A DNA stretch of 64,000 nt from Dictyophora rubrovolvata (lineage: Eukaryota > Basidiomycota > Agaricomycetes > Phallales > Phallaceae), in the NCBI GenBank assembly GCA_029959195.1, contig CP114122.1, positions 806,001 to 870,000 on the forward strand, written 5' to 3'. The stretch's first letter is position 1, and every line of letters starts with the position of its first letter. Positions 12,401-24,164 of the stretch are shown here, piece by piece. The translations under genes and the position numbers were made by a program. The notes beneath the pieces are model-generated. The model was not told where the DNA came from and did not search any database. It saw nothing but the letters and a program-made list of their open reading frames with translations.

Positions 12401-12806
12401 GATTACATCGTATAATCGTACAATATTTGGATGTTTAAGAAGCTAAAAAAAAAAGTATTATTACAAATGAGCAAATAATAACAAAGAAAACAAACTTTAC
12501 CCTAAGGACCTCAATCTCTCATTCAACTTTCGACAATCGCAGATGGTTATCAACATTGCCTCGTCTTATCAACTTGACAGCAACTTCTTCGCCCCATTTA
12601 GAGTGAAGACCCAGCTTCACTTTTCCAAATTCACCCTTGCCCAAGTTTGCAAGAGGAGATAGGGGCCGAACTTGGGTATCGTCCGTCGTGGATGTGCAGC
12701 CGCAAATGTCACAGCTGCAGGATGGGAGTAAACGTCCCAATAAGTACCACTGCTCTCTTTTCCTTGCTCTCATTCTCGTTCGTCCCTTTGTGGGGAGGAT
12801 ACCCAA
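9484..12806 (-). pseudogene. decayed Kin4/Frk1-type serine/threonine kinase, intron-bearing, inside the element
   Basis: Kinase subdomains are clear. They are the glycine loop LGKGEFGKVKLG, AVKLIRRG (lysine about 12570), an intron at about 12440-12500, HPNIVRLYDVIETDKYIG, the catalytic region, DFGFAN, and the Kin4-specific insert DDDPANPEGDNINLLYKYI. The C-terminal tail keeps VMNWFRLRSLGRRK and the KA1-like VTKVLPGMGLEMQREAEFKW. Kin4-type kinases of yeasts regulate mitotic exit and the spindle-position checkpoint. This copy looks dead. The catalytic HRD is HHD and the APE motif is TPE. In-frame stops lie at 12519-12521, 11175-11177, 11160-11162 and 9968-9970. A frameshift near 11850 separates RASLDSI from QHRWLEAYKHLFEQ. 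All four stops can arise from CGA or CAA by one C-to-T change. The retained introns point to DNA-level capture. Confidence 0.82.
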
Positions 12807-12949
12807 GTGGACGGAAAAGCGGAACAGTGAAGTTTACTTACTGTCACGTGAAGTCAACTGAGCTCACTGCTCTGCTTTCAGGCATGAAAACACAGTATAA
12901 TCGATAACGTCGATCCCTCATACACAGCAGTCGTAAAGTATTAGGACAC

Positions 12950-15900
12950 CAGCGATTTTGCCAATACTGCAACAAAGTAAAGAAATACCATCGCTTCGAT
13001 AAACATCAAGAGGCATGCAGAATCAAACACTTGCGCAACAATGTGCTTCGGACACCGACCCTGGGTCTGAACGATCGTATGGGTACATTTGGTCTATCTC
13101 AATATTCTCAAACTAAATTATTCCATATAGAGCGATATCCAGGCTCACATTTACAAGTATCCGAGGGTGTAGGTGTCGATCGGAACACGTGGTCTGTTGG
13201 TATGGTAGATGACGTTTATATGCATGGTAAGCAGCGTTATCATCCATGCTTATGCAAAATTTTACCAAGTAATTTCTGGATCAAATATTAGATCAAATAT
13301 TAGATGACGAATCAGCTTCTACTCCCCCTGTAACACCATCAAGTTCAGATGAATATATTGAGATTATACATCATCCGCATAGCAAACTACACGAGCCTAC
13401 AATCATCCCACTAGACACAGAACAGTTTCCCAAAACAAATTCCGACAAACCATCAGTTTCTCAGCACACTCCTGATCCTGAACGGCCATGGGCCCCTTTC
13501 CACACACACGCAGACTTCGAGTTTGCCGAAATCGTAGTGACTGGCTGTTTAAAGAAGGATATAACAGACAGGATTCTCAATGGTATTCACGGCGGATGGG
13601 CAAAGAACTCCTCATTAACATTCCGAACACATCAAGATGTTCAAGACTCTCTTACCTCAGCCCGAAAATTTATCCAGCAAGTATGAATTGATTTCCTTGT
13701 CTGATCGTTGCCGTATGTCTGATCTATTTGAAGTTTACCGAAGCTGAGGTTTCGCATACCTTTCAAGGAAAAACTCAAACTTTCAAGTTCCTATATCGAG
13801 ATCCGTGGCAGTGGATCATGAATTTAGTCCAGGATCCAACTCTGTCCGAAGATATTTCATGGTTTCCGGTGAAGAAGTTCCTACATGTTGGCGAGGAAGT
13901 CACGCGAATATATGATGAACTTAATTCAGGCGATGCGTGGTGGGAATATCAGGTATTTACAATTTTGTTGAGAATCATATCATATTGCTTTAACATTATA
14001 ATTTAGGATTCTATTAATCCCGACTCAGAGCATCCACACTGTTATTTCCCGCTGCATATATGGCTTGATAAGAGCAATGTGTCCACTAATAAAAAAATGC
14101 ATCCAATTATCTTACACGCATGTGCACTTCCAAGCCAAATACGGAATGCATCGGGAAATGGAGGGGGCATATTAATTGGTTACATGCCCATCGTAATTTT
14201 CTTTCAACATCGATTATTATTTTTACTAATTAGATTATATGGTTTAGGTTGGCGATCCAGCTGATTCCCCTCATAATGAAGATGACTCGCTCTCGTCTAT
14301 TGAATTGGCACAGTACAAACGTGAAGTCTATCATAAAATTCTTAGCATAATTCTCCGGTCTCTCAAAAACTGATCGATCTTTGGCGAAGCAATTATGTGT
14401 GGTGATGGGACGATCCGTATTATTTTTCCCGGCCTTTTGATCGCTTCTCTCGACTTAGAAGAGGCTTATTCCTTCTGTGGAACACGAGGCTGTCGTGCGA
14501 ACTATCCTTGTCCACGCTGCCTCGTTCCACAACAAGAACTACATTCCATAATCACCGCGTATCAAGAACGTACTGATACAAGCATGGCCGAGATCTTCAC
14601 GAAAGCAAAATCGCTGCAGCAAAAGCCTGCTGAACTTTTATTGAAAAATAATGTGCTTCATTTGATACCAGTAAGATCGTGACTATTCTATTGAAGGATA
14701 ATTAACTCTCTTTAGAATTGTTTTTGGAAATTGTGTAGATCCTGTCCTTATCATGCATATTCATATGATATTTTACATTCTTTTGACTCGGGCGAATGGG
14801 GGAAACACCAATGGCCCCTGCTGTTGAAAGTCTTGAACGCTAGTGAACAAGCACAACTATCTCGAAAGTGAGTTTCATTATTACTTTGGTATATTATCAT
14901 CTAACTCAACGTCGAGCATAGCATGGCACAAGTACCACCTTGGGCCAGATTAAAACATTTTGATCATGTCACTAAAATAGATTATACCGACGGAAACTCT
15001 TTTCGCGACATTTTAAAGGTATACATGGTTCAACACAATTTTTGCATGATATTCAAATGAATCATTATTCCAGTGTATTATTCCATGTCTCGCTCCAATT
15101 CTTCAAGCGCAATCTCCCATTTTTCAAGCAATTCGTTGGTGTGGCATATTTCGTGCGGTTCTCAGTCTCAAAGTTATATCTGAACGTAATATTTTATATC
15201 TGGAACAAATTGTTATACCCGAATATCACAAGCTTTGCACCGTGAGTCTGAATTAATTCTAATATTCTAGACGAATTAACAATGTAAAGGATATCACGGA
15301 ATTACATGGAAAGTCATATAGCTATCCTAAACACCATATGATGCGTCATGCTTTAGCCGATTTGCGTCGGAAAGGATGTATTGACGGCTATTCAACCCGT
15401 CCTGGTGAAGGTTTCCAGCAAGAAGTGAAGCAGGCATATCGCCAAACAAACTTCAAAAGTGTTGAAGCTCAGGTAAAATATCTCATCTATACTGTTCAAA
15501 GATTAACCAAATAACTTCTATGGTTAGATGACCAGAATCGATGAAAATCAGGAGGCGATAGCCCAAATACGAATGTTTGTCGATCAATTCGAAAAGGAGC
15601 GCAACTCCGCGGATGACGAAAACCCCGTTGATGAAGACACAGCGCGGGAGAAGCATGAAATCGAAAATCATTATAGCTTAGGCTCCCCTTCTGCCACCAT
15701 GAAATTATCCGAGGTAGAACAAAATAATTCACCAGATTCCAACTTCTCTCACTTTGCATCAAATCTTCTGGAGTTTATGAATGAGATCCCAGATGAACAG
15801 AGGCCGTCGATAAATCATAATACTACTGTGAGTGCCGCGTATATCTGTTTCTGTATGAACATGATCAATTCTTGTTTTCAGATTCAACCTTTCAAATGTC

Positions 15901-16313
15901 TCTACATTACCTTTCGGTCAATGGAAGACTGGCGACCATCAAAGGACATCCTCCGTTGCAATACTGAATTCCATGGACACCCACGCTTTGATTTTGTCGC
16001 AATAAACACAAACCCAATTTCATTTGCTCAGCTTTTATTCATTTTTACCTGCAAAGATTCGAAGGACCAACAATGTGACCTTGCACTCGTGAAAATGCTT
16101 GTACCATCAGTCTTGAAGTCAGTTCGGTGGGAAGGAATGCAAGCTTTTGAAGAACAAGACGTTCAGTTCATTTGTCTCGAATACGTCATTCGAGGCTGTC
16201 ACTTCATTCCCTTTTTTTCTCCAAGCAAAAAGAAAGTCTATTTTCTAAATGATGTGGTTGATAATGACACTTTTGTACGTTTTTTCCTAGATTCGCAGGA
16301 GTTATATCAATAA
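12950..16313 (+). pseudogene. Plavaka-type transposase with at least one in-frame stop
   Basis: The frame opens with a C2H2 finger, CQYCNKVKKYHRFDKHQEAC (about 12960). A disordered region (about 13300-13640) follows. The Plavaka core then reads FTEAEVSHTFQGK, FLYRDPWQWI, YFPLHIWLDKSNVSTNKKMH and GGILIGYMPIV. Next come MCGDGTIRIIFPGLL with CPRCLVPQ, then DLRRKGCIDGYSTRPGEGF, and a C-terminal domain with SMEDWRPSKDILRCNTEFHG that stops at 16313. About eight short introns are seen. This order matches basidiomycete Plavaka transposases (CACTA/CMC superfamily), which cut and paste the element. The TGA at 14371-14373 sits just before the MCGDG motif where relatives continue, so this copy is probably inactive. 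The exact start codon was not found. The ends at 5080 and 16693 would be its substrates. Confidence 0.85.
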
Positions 16314-16667
16314 AGATCCATATTTTTATTCGTCATTTTGAATTCTATGCATTTCTTTATATTTTCCCACCGAGGTGAATCACTAATGAACCGCTCGTCT
16401 TTCCCAGTTTCCACCGCTCGTTAAAATCCTTCTTCCGCTTTCTCCTTCTCTTCCCCTTCCTTTTCTCTCATTTCTTCTCCAGTTCATATCGGTACTGATC
16501 GCAAGTCGTCGTCTCACAGCATCCGCTCGCATCAAGCCTCCGGCTAAGTTACCAATTCAATCTCTATCCGCAATATTTAAATCAAAGTATATTGCGGAGA
16601 AGAGTAATTAAATCAATATAACTTACCGATCAAGGTTTATAAAGCGTTTATAAACCTCAAAAGGATT

Positions 16668-16693
16668 ATAAACCTGTTAAGGTTTTTGCGACA
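16668..16693 (-). repeat. right terminal inverted repeat of the element
   Basis: It reads as the reverse complement of the left end, with AGGTTTAT followed inward by several more TTTATAAACCT-like copies (16632-16675). The stretch 16314-16667 between transposase stop and terminus is noncoding and AT-rich. Confidence 0.6.
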
Positions 16694-17117
16694 AACGATG
16701 ACGCCACCCGGTACTTCCCCCAAGTCCTCATTCACCGTTTCTGAAAGCGGCGAAGATTTATGATCGAGACTCCCGACTTCCGAATTTTTCCGTATGTTTA
16801 AATTCCCTTTTCTGTTTCTTACAATTCTATGTTCTTATGATAAATTATTTTCTTCTGCTTATTGTTTGCACGGCGATCCGGGACATATTTCTAAATTAAA
16901 TCAATGAAACTCGTCGTGTAGAGCCCGAGGTGTCGATGATATTATGACTATTAGTCAATGGTTGGCCGTTACTGTAACGGTGTAGAATGTTTTTAGTAGT
17001 CTTCGTAGTAAGTTACATGCTACATGCAATTAGATACAAATAATAAACGCATAAAAATCCACAGAAGTCCTATATGTTTCTCTTTTATCATATTCCAAAC
17101 GTCTTTCCTGCTTTCCC
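16694..17117. other. intergenic, with orphan fragment of a DUF6533 last exon
   Basis: Bases 16867-16886 (TGCACGGCGATCCGGGACAT) match the last exon of the DUF6533 genes with one change and encode LHGDPGH. A stop follows shortly after (about 16909). No other exon of that gene is visible nearby. The rest shows no coding signal. Confidence 0.55.
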
Positions 17118-18846
17118 TTAGACTCTGCCGTTTAATTGAAATCCGTTGCGCTCAACTTTTAATTGCTCGTACGATTTGTCAACTAAGTATTCTCCATGCG
17201 AAAAGCGGTCCACCCTGCCAGACTGCCTCGATACATTGAAACCAGATAAAGATGCGGAGGGTTCGGTCGGCATAACAGCTGTGTTATCGTAACGAGCCCT
17301 AAGGTTTGCTCTGGAGTTGAGCCTATACATGAAAATTTTACCAGAAAACAGAATAAAAAGAAATCGAGTACTAAGGCTAGACGGTGACTTACATGGCAAG
17401 GAGACAATTGGAGTATACTTTATCAAAAAGTCAGGAATTTTTGTTGAAGAAGGGGCAGATAGATTCTTACAGTGGGGAAGAACGAAAGAAGCACCGGTAT
17501 ATATTTGAGTGTTGGGTTTGCTGAGGTACTGTGACAATCTCTCAGTAGAGTTCTATATGAGGAAAGAAGAAAAAGCCCACTGTGGCCAGGATTACTGCAT
17601 TGGATACGACTGTTAACAATCCAGAGGTAAAGGTATATAATGTGAGTTTATTAAGTAGAGTTTGTGTGCTGTGCGCCAGGGAGGGTAGATGTGTGAGTTC
17701 GGGGTCCGGGGACTTACATAAATATAAAAACAAAAGCTACTAACCTTTTGATTTCACTACGATTAATGTAGAAGAAATGAAACATGGCAAGCGTGATGAT
17801 TACGTCTAGTATTAAACCGATCGAGAGGCTTGCATTTGTGAGTTCCACTGCAATATTAGCCTTCGCTGCTGTGAATTCCCCTACAGATAATCTGGGCTCT
17901 GTGTGGGGTTACTGTTGTGATTATTCGGGTGGGGACACATACTTAAGTCCGCTTGCGGCTTGTAAAATTATGGATCTTTGTGAGTTTGTCTCTAGTATTA
18001 AACAGAGTATGGAAGAGCATACCTAAAACGAGAGCTGTTCGGCGTGACCATATAGATGCCAATAATCATCATCTAACGACTCCTTAATGAAAAAATGACT
18101 TGCCAGTGTGTGTCAGTGTAAGAAATAGCTTCAAACCGGAATGTTATAAACATAAGCAGAGATGCATGATACGTTCCATTACCCACCAGCAGACCAGAAA
18201 GCGCATAGCTCCTCTGCACTGATCAGTGATCAATCAGTTTATTTTTGTATGTGAGAGAAGGTTATGATGTTACATACTGTAGAAGATTCTTACAGCGTAA
18301 AATCTAGGCAATTAATCGAGAATGAGAATCGTCAGACGAAAATCTAGACTCACAAGTGGGTTAAAGTTACAGCTGCTTCCTTTTCTCAAATCAGGAATTA
18401 TTTTAATGTTTCGGTATGTTTCACATACTGATGCCCATGGTTCGGCTTTGAAGCTCCTAATCGATAATGAGTTCCGGGGTAGGGATAACTTCAAGTTCAT
18501 CAGGACACAAAAAAGACATACCAGACTATTTCAACCAAAGCTTTAGGGCTGCCGATAGAGCTTATCAAATAGTGATAATTTGTATGTGAGGTTAGGAAAA
18601 TAAGAAGAAACCCCAGGATCCTGCCAAAAATAGTAAATGAATAAACGAGAATTTGCTCCAATTAAAACGGAGTCCGGACTGCGTAAAGTCTTACAGTGAC
18701 AATGATACAACCAGCTTGAGGGAAATTGGCTCTTGGTTCCAGTTATGACAAAAGTTCCAGTACTGAAGAAGCAAGAAACCGAAGGCAACGAGGCTGATTT
18801 CGTTTCCAACGAACAAGGCTCCAAACATGTCGTCAGCTGCTGTCAT
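17118..18846 (-). CDS. DUF6534-type seven-helix membrane protein
   Basis: The start at 18846 reads MTAADDMFGALFVGNEISLV. Splicing continues FGFLLLQYWNF, KLVVSLSLILGFLLIFL, TSHTNYHYLISSIGSPKAL and VEIVWSFKAEPW. Later exons give VGEFTAAKANIAVELTNASL, IGLILDVIITLAMFHFFYIN, LLNKLTLYTFTSGLLTVV, VILATYLSKPNTQIYTG, and ASFVLPHLYSNCLLAM joined to LNSRANLRARYDN. The order, the seven hydrophobic segments and the closing YSNCLLAMLNSR fit DUF6534. One 26-nt exon near 17400 carries TYSNCLLAM. The exons between about 18050 and 18440 are not fully resolved. The gene is divergent from the DUF6533 gene at 20567. Its function is unknown; a receptor or transporter-like role is only inference from topology. Confidence 0.83.
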
Positions 18847-20566
18847 AGCGGTGCTAAAAAGTGTGGGTAGTCAGAAACCCTTATTATATCCTCCGATTTC
18901 CAGTCGACTGCAATGTATTGAAGAGGGTGACCCGATTCCCAATGAACGTGTCTGAGCTGATTACCATGCCACCCTTAGACCAGCTTCTCTTTTTAATTTA
19001 AAGACATGACAACAAAACACAGCCCCGAAGAAACAGAGGGCACCCTTTATGACGTCCACTGGATCCGAGTAAACAGACGTAAGCTAGCTATCAGTGTACG
19101 GTGAATTACCGGGAATGCCAGTTGATGGACGGAGAAAGACGGAGAACGATGACAACGATAGCAAATTCGACATTGCATTCGAAACAAAAATGGAAAATAT
19201 ATCAGATATATTATTAAAAGGAGTGCTATGATACTGCATGATAATTGATTAGCAAGTTAGGCTGGCGCGGTAGAATTTATTATTAGGCGCAGACTAGCCT
19301 TCCTACAAGTTTACCTCGTATGCAGGCCCCCCAATTTAATGCGCTGCGAAATAATCAGGACAATTTTGTTTTTTTCCATAAATGGTCCCGTGTCTGTTGA
19401 CGCCTGTAAATATCTCAGCCCCAGGTTACATTGTTTGACGATGCAACCCTTGTGGGACTTACTACTCCATATCAATGGTCATCATTACATTCTCCGAGGC
19501 GATGAAATTGAAGAGCTAACGCCGGGGGACTCGTTCGCAGTTTCGTAGTCCCTGAAGACAAGAGAGATGAACCGATCAACATTGCCCCACCTTTTGGGAG
19601 GACCTTTTTGACATGAGATACTGTCACTTTCATGGCTCATTTGACTGCTTCGTAAAGACGCGAGATATTTTTGATAGGGAATTGTTCTTTCCTAAACTAA
19701 GAGGGTTCAAGATAGTAGAAAGGAACAGGCAGACGATTCCGACATCTGTGTTAGCTCAAATGACACCTTGATGGCCGTGACACCACTTATCGCGTTCCGC
19801 CTGAAGGTGAAGTAGATGTTGATGCCAAACTCGAAGGTTAATAATAGTTGGACAGGAAGTTCGTCTGCCAATTTATGACGCTGCCTCAGGCGTCCGCGTC
19901 CGGTACCGTTTTTTCCTCCGTAACGGGGCTCTGATGATTGCGTACTCGGGACCAGAAGCTATTTGAAGCGTGGCTCAAACAGAAAATCAACTGCAAAAAC
20001 TGTGCAGGAAGAGTTAGTGGCTCGAGTGGGCGACTATGGACTATTTCGGCAGATCCCTTGCCATTCGCTCTCCTTTTCTCAAGCTAGCACAGCTGCTGCC
20101 TCGGATCTTTCGCAAGCTCGTCAAATATAGAAAATGCGGGAACTTCTCAACTGAAATCCCCAAGGTTCCGTTTTAATTTGAAGAAGACGCGAAGGTTCTG
20201 TGTCAAACCATTTTCCACTGGTTTTTTAATGCTCACATCGTTCTTGGTTGAAGTGCTATCGCCACATTATATCGAACACTCCAACCATGATGTGTAATAA
20301 TCGCGCAAACTATGATCACACTGGTAGTGACTTGTCTTTTTTCTCATCCGATTTGGGTGGTCCGCGCGTGAAAAGACCACTTCCAAATCAAAAATGATCT
20401 CACAAATCAGAGATGGCATCAAGTGAGATTTTCCCGTGGCAGTTTGCACAGGTTGGCCATTGGACTCCAATCATAATCTTGCCGAAAAATTCAACTGAGC
20501 TTCCTCACATGATGGTTTGTTTCAATAAATTCGCTGACATGTTTATTTTACCGCGATTTTGCTGCC
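18847..20566. other. intergenic, right third duplicated upstream of copy 3
   Basis: About 19920-20560 is similar along its length to about 23500-24160, so the upstream region was duplicated with the DUF6533 gene. A 69-codon plus frame at 19339-19548 (contains WDLLLHINGHHYILRGDEIE) matches no family I know and is followed by stops in all frames. It may be gene debris. Confidence 0.5.
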
Positions 20567-22443
20567 ATGGATATGCCAGGTACATCAAATGCATCCGAAA
20601 TCTTAGTGCAGGAGCTTGAACGAGCTTCAATCGTACAATCTCGTGCTTTCATTTCAATAACTTGTAGGCTATTTCTCATATAAAACCGAAAATCAAGAAA
20701 GGCACCGACATGTTCTTTTAATTCACAGATAGTATTCTTACTCTCTGCGTCCTTGAGATAATATTTACGTTTGATAAAGAGGTGGGTTTTGTTCTATAGA
20801 CGAACTTTGTGTCCCATCAAAACATTTTCTGCTAGATCATATACATTTGGAGGTGAGGAATCGGGAGTACCGTTTCCTTTCGTCTCGAAGACTCAAACAC
20901 CGGACTTTTATATGTAAAAGACGACCTTGGTCTCTGTTCAAGGTTTTCTTCCTGAGCTGCAGATATCATCCATTAGTATTTGCCGTGTAAGGTTTTAAAT
21001 TCTGGATGAGAGTTAAATAATCACTGACTTACGACAGCCTCGTCCTGGGTGAGTGTTATCTTTGTCTCCAATGTACGCACCACTAATACCTCCATGGCGA
21101 CTACTAGTTCCCTCTGCGCCAGATGAAGCAGTGAGTATGGACTCGTGATTTTCTTGTCCTTACATTTATTCATAAATTTATTCAGTAGTAAGAGAACCTT
21201 ATCTTCTCCGCTTAGCAGGTAATAAGATTTTGATTGTAGTTGTCAATTCATAGATTGGTATCTTGGTCTGTGCGTAGCAGTTTCATGACGTCGCTGTTTC
21301 TTTGATAACGCAATTACTGCAGCGCTGTCATAGTTTTCTCCCTCCTACCTAGTAGCGGCCTTTTGGCCATCAGGCTGGCTAAACTGTATGCTTCCACCTT
21401 GAGTATGACTTTAGGTTTCTGCATAATTCTTTTTCTGACAAGCGCTGTCTCCAGTGCGTGCAACATTGACTTCTTTGGTGTTAGGTCAGTCGAGTCTGTT
21501 CATTTCTTAATCATCAATTTGTTAAAGTTAAAATTCTAAATTATCAACAGTTGAAGTTGCTGTACGAGCCGCAGTAACAATTATTATCCTGAATCTCCAT
21601 TAAGCCGTTATTTTTCCAGTCACAGATAGCGATTGTGATGTTATTTTTGCCAAAGTCTCGAATAACCTATGGTTCGACCGCCCATGCATGCGTCCCAAAT
21701 GTCTCAAAATCACTCTGGCTCTCCAAAAGTTTGATTATGTTAGTAATATAAATGCTTTCGCAGCCAAGAATAACTGAGCAGATGTAGAATTCCATACATG
21801 GTCCTTGTCTGTGCGTAATAATCCGCTCTATCAGGCTGTGGAAACGCGTTGAGCTCTGATCCAGGCATATATATTGGTATTTCCTGGCACGCATTCATTC
21901 GACACTGTCGCGAAAAGGCATTACTGTCTAGGGTAGGGGTTGTAAGGGAGAACTTCGCTCCTTTATACATTCTTTTCATTCTGGATGGCGTAGTCTGCTA
22001 TATTACGTGGGTCTTTCTTTGCTTCAATTGCACCTCGATTTAACAACTTTACTTTATGATAGCAATTTCTGTAAAATCCCTCTCACTCTTAAGCCAACCG
22101 TGTGCTAATTGTTTTTCAGTCGGGCTTCTGGTAGGTTTTCTCCTGCTCACAACCTTTCCCAGTACAAATATCTTGACTTTTGCTGGTCCCGTGTACGTCT
22201 TTGCATATAATACGCGTCCGTGTTCAGCTGATAATATTCCACAGTGTAATCGTTGGGATAACATCTGTATCTGTTCGTTACGCTCTGACTCGCGCTCAAT
22301 TCGTAGAGCCATAGTTTTTTCTTAACTTGCTTTTTATTTAGTGTTGTCGATTAGCATTGCTTCTGCATGGCGACCCTGGGCACGCGACTGGGGTTTATCA
22401 ATCAGGCACTAGTGAAATTCACATAGGAATGGGAAGGTGTTAA
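19920..22443 (+). repeat. segmental duplication unit A (pairs with 23500-26060)
   Basis: The unit covers upstream sequence plus the DUF6533 gene of copy 2. Start codons of copies 2 and 3 lie 3598 bp apart in the same orientation. Long near-identical runs occur, for example around the LLPSSGLLAIRLAKLY exon and the HACAPN/HAWAVEP region. Confidence 0.75.
20567..22443 (+). CDS. DUF6533-domain seven-helix membrane protein, copy 2
   Basis: The start is MDMPGTSNASEILVQELERA. The DUF6533 domain is intact after splicing: SILTLCVLEIIFTFDKE, IIYIWRRPWSLFKVFFL and SCRYHPLVFAV. Downstream exons include CQFIDWYLGL, SLLPSSGLLAIRLAKLY, VEVAVRAAVTIIILNL, VGLLVGFLLLTTFPSTNIL, and the final LLHGDPGHATGVYQSGTSE before a stop at 22443. 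Splice positions match copies 1 and 3. The protein is predicted to be a polytopic membrane protein with no known substrate. It is the closest relative of copy 3 in the window, and differs mainly in the upstream region and the tail after GVYQ. Internal exon borders are approximate. Confidence 0.75.
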
Positions 22444-24164
22444 AGGAACATTATAGTCTCCCCTTTCGAAAAATCGGGGGGATGCACAACGGGTATTTTT
22501 TCCTTTATGATCCACTAAACCGTTTCGGATACAAATCATTGGCATAAGACGTATTTATTGTTTCATCTATGTACTATAAAGTGATAATTTGGTGATTTAC
22601 GAGTGCTGGACTACTAGGTTCAAGCACTTGAAAGACTATACATAGCTCCATAAAGGAAATAACATTTCGGAGACGCCGGGAGACAACGAATATCCGTGCT
22701 TGCAGCGAGAATTCACCCGCCGCGGGTGATTGAAGCTTAAGAGATGCTACAGCATTGCCAAACTGGCCGCGCCGGGAACACGGTTGAACAAGTGAGTTCA
22801 TCTGCTATGTGTCTTTTGAACATGTACATAGCTAAGGACTGTTGGATTGTAACTCTGGCCCTCCGAAATTTCCCAAATGCTATGCCAACAGACTGCCAAT
22901 GATCTGCAAGTATCTCAATGCATATTACTCGTGGGGCATGCACTCACCATACTCTTCTTAGCTAATAGGGATGCTCGTATGGTCCTTGATAGTGATTGTT
23001 TTTAAGTGCCATCAAAGAGGCAACATCTTCACGGCAGCATTGGAATATCACGCCCACTAGTGGCCCATCAAATTCTGGTCTTCTAACTTGTCTGTCTGTT
23101 CGATTAGCAGCGCACTACTGGACTGCATTTTGGGATTTATTTATACTAATAGTAGATGATCTGAACGTGTCATTGTCATGTATTGTCTCGCTTTAGCGCT
23201 CAGTTGGCTTTATTTCAGATCCTGCCTCGTCTTGCTCTCCGTGATGGCATCCGTGGTCGGGGAGCCGAGCTACGCTCGGAATGCGAAACAGAAGACCGCC
23301 GGGTGGGCTCCTTGCTGGGCGGATTGAAGCAAGTTGTGATGAATGGGTGAGATGGTGGGAAAGAAAAACTGAAAAGATTGTGAAAAAGTGAATTGATGCT
23401 CGAGCGTGCTGACTCGGATGGTGAGAGCGACGAGCAAAGAGCGTCTGGGCGCTCGCGAGCTCAGCGTTCGTGCCGGCGCCTGCCTATCAACGTTATCTCC
23501 GAGTCGGTAACCGTATAATCAAGAGCATACTTGGTCTGAATTCACCGCAACATGGGAGACGCACAACTCAAATAGCCCGAACTTCGGCAAATCCTTTGCC
23601 TTTTCCCTTGCAACGCCTCCCAAGCTACCATATTACCAACCGCTGCCTCGGAACTTCGCGCAAGATCAGACCTTTTTCAAATATGGCAGTGGGAAGTGCG
23701 AGGACTTCTCAGGTCCGACTCAGAACCCAAGAATTCGTTTCGTCAGATTACTTGCGGCCGATAGTAAGTAATTCATAAGAAGAGGCTGTTCCACGTCACC
23801 TTTGCTGTTCTTTTAATGCTCACGTCATTCTTGGTGCTATCGTCCCTGTTGACATTATATCAAACACTCTAGCCGGGATGTTAGTTCAGCTTTCAATGCC
23901 CGTGCGAATTTAAAGCTATCACATTAGTGGTAACTAGTAACTGATCTTTTTCTCTCCTTAATCCGAGTCGTACGCGCGAGAAAAACACCTAATTTCGGAA
24001 TCATTTCTAGATCTTTGATTTAATTTTGACAGGCTCCACCAATTTAATGATGAGCCATAACATCAAGTGAGATTTGTCCGTGGCAATTTGTATTGGCTGC
24101 ATACTAATTTTCTTTCTTGATAAATTCGCCATCATAATTTGCATTTGACTGTAATTTTACTGCC
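22444..24164. other. intergenic between DUF6533 copies 2 and 3
   Basis: A GC-rich patch lies at about 23220-23480. A short perfect inverted repeat (CACCCGCCGCGGGTG) lies at about 22709. The interval from about 23500 on is the duplicated upstream unit. The 102-codon frame at 23470-23778 falls in the duplicated noncoding part and is not kept open in the other copy, so I do not call a gene. Confidence 0.5.

Larger units (their letters stand above)
5080..16693 (+). mobile_element. candidate Plavaka-type (CACTA/CMC-like) DNA transposon, 11.6 kb, with a captured kinase gene
   Basis: The two ends are inverted copies. TGTCGCAAAAA at 5080 is matched by its reverse complement ending at 16693. After seven loosely matching bases both ends continue with AGGTTTAT at the same spacing. 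Further TTTATAAACCT-like motifs lie just inside both ends, as expected of transposase binding sites. The bases outside are AA on both sides, compatible with a 2-bp target duplication but weak evidence. Inside are a small coiled-coil gene (+), an acidic low-complexity gene (-), a decayed Kin4-type kinase (-) and a decayed Plavaka transposase (+). The transposase family is recognised with good confidence. The full extent rests on the end repeats seen by eye. Confidence 0.6.

Noticed and set aside
22709-22723. GC-rich perfect inverted repeat CACCCGCCGCGGGTG
   Set aside because: It is too short and isolated to be called a terminator or element end; there is no T-tract, and the setting is eukaryotic intergenic DNA.
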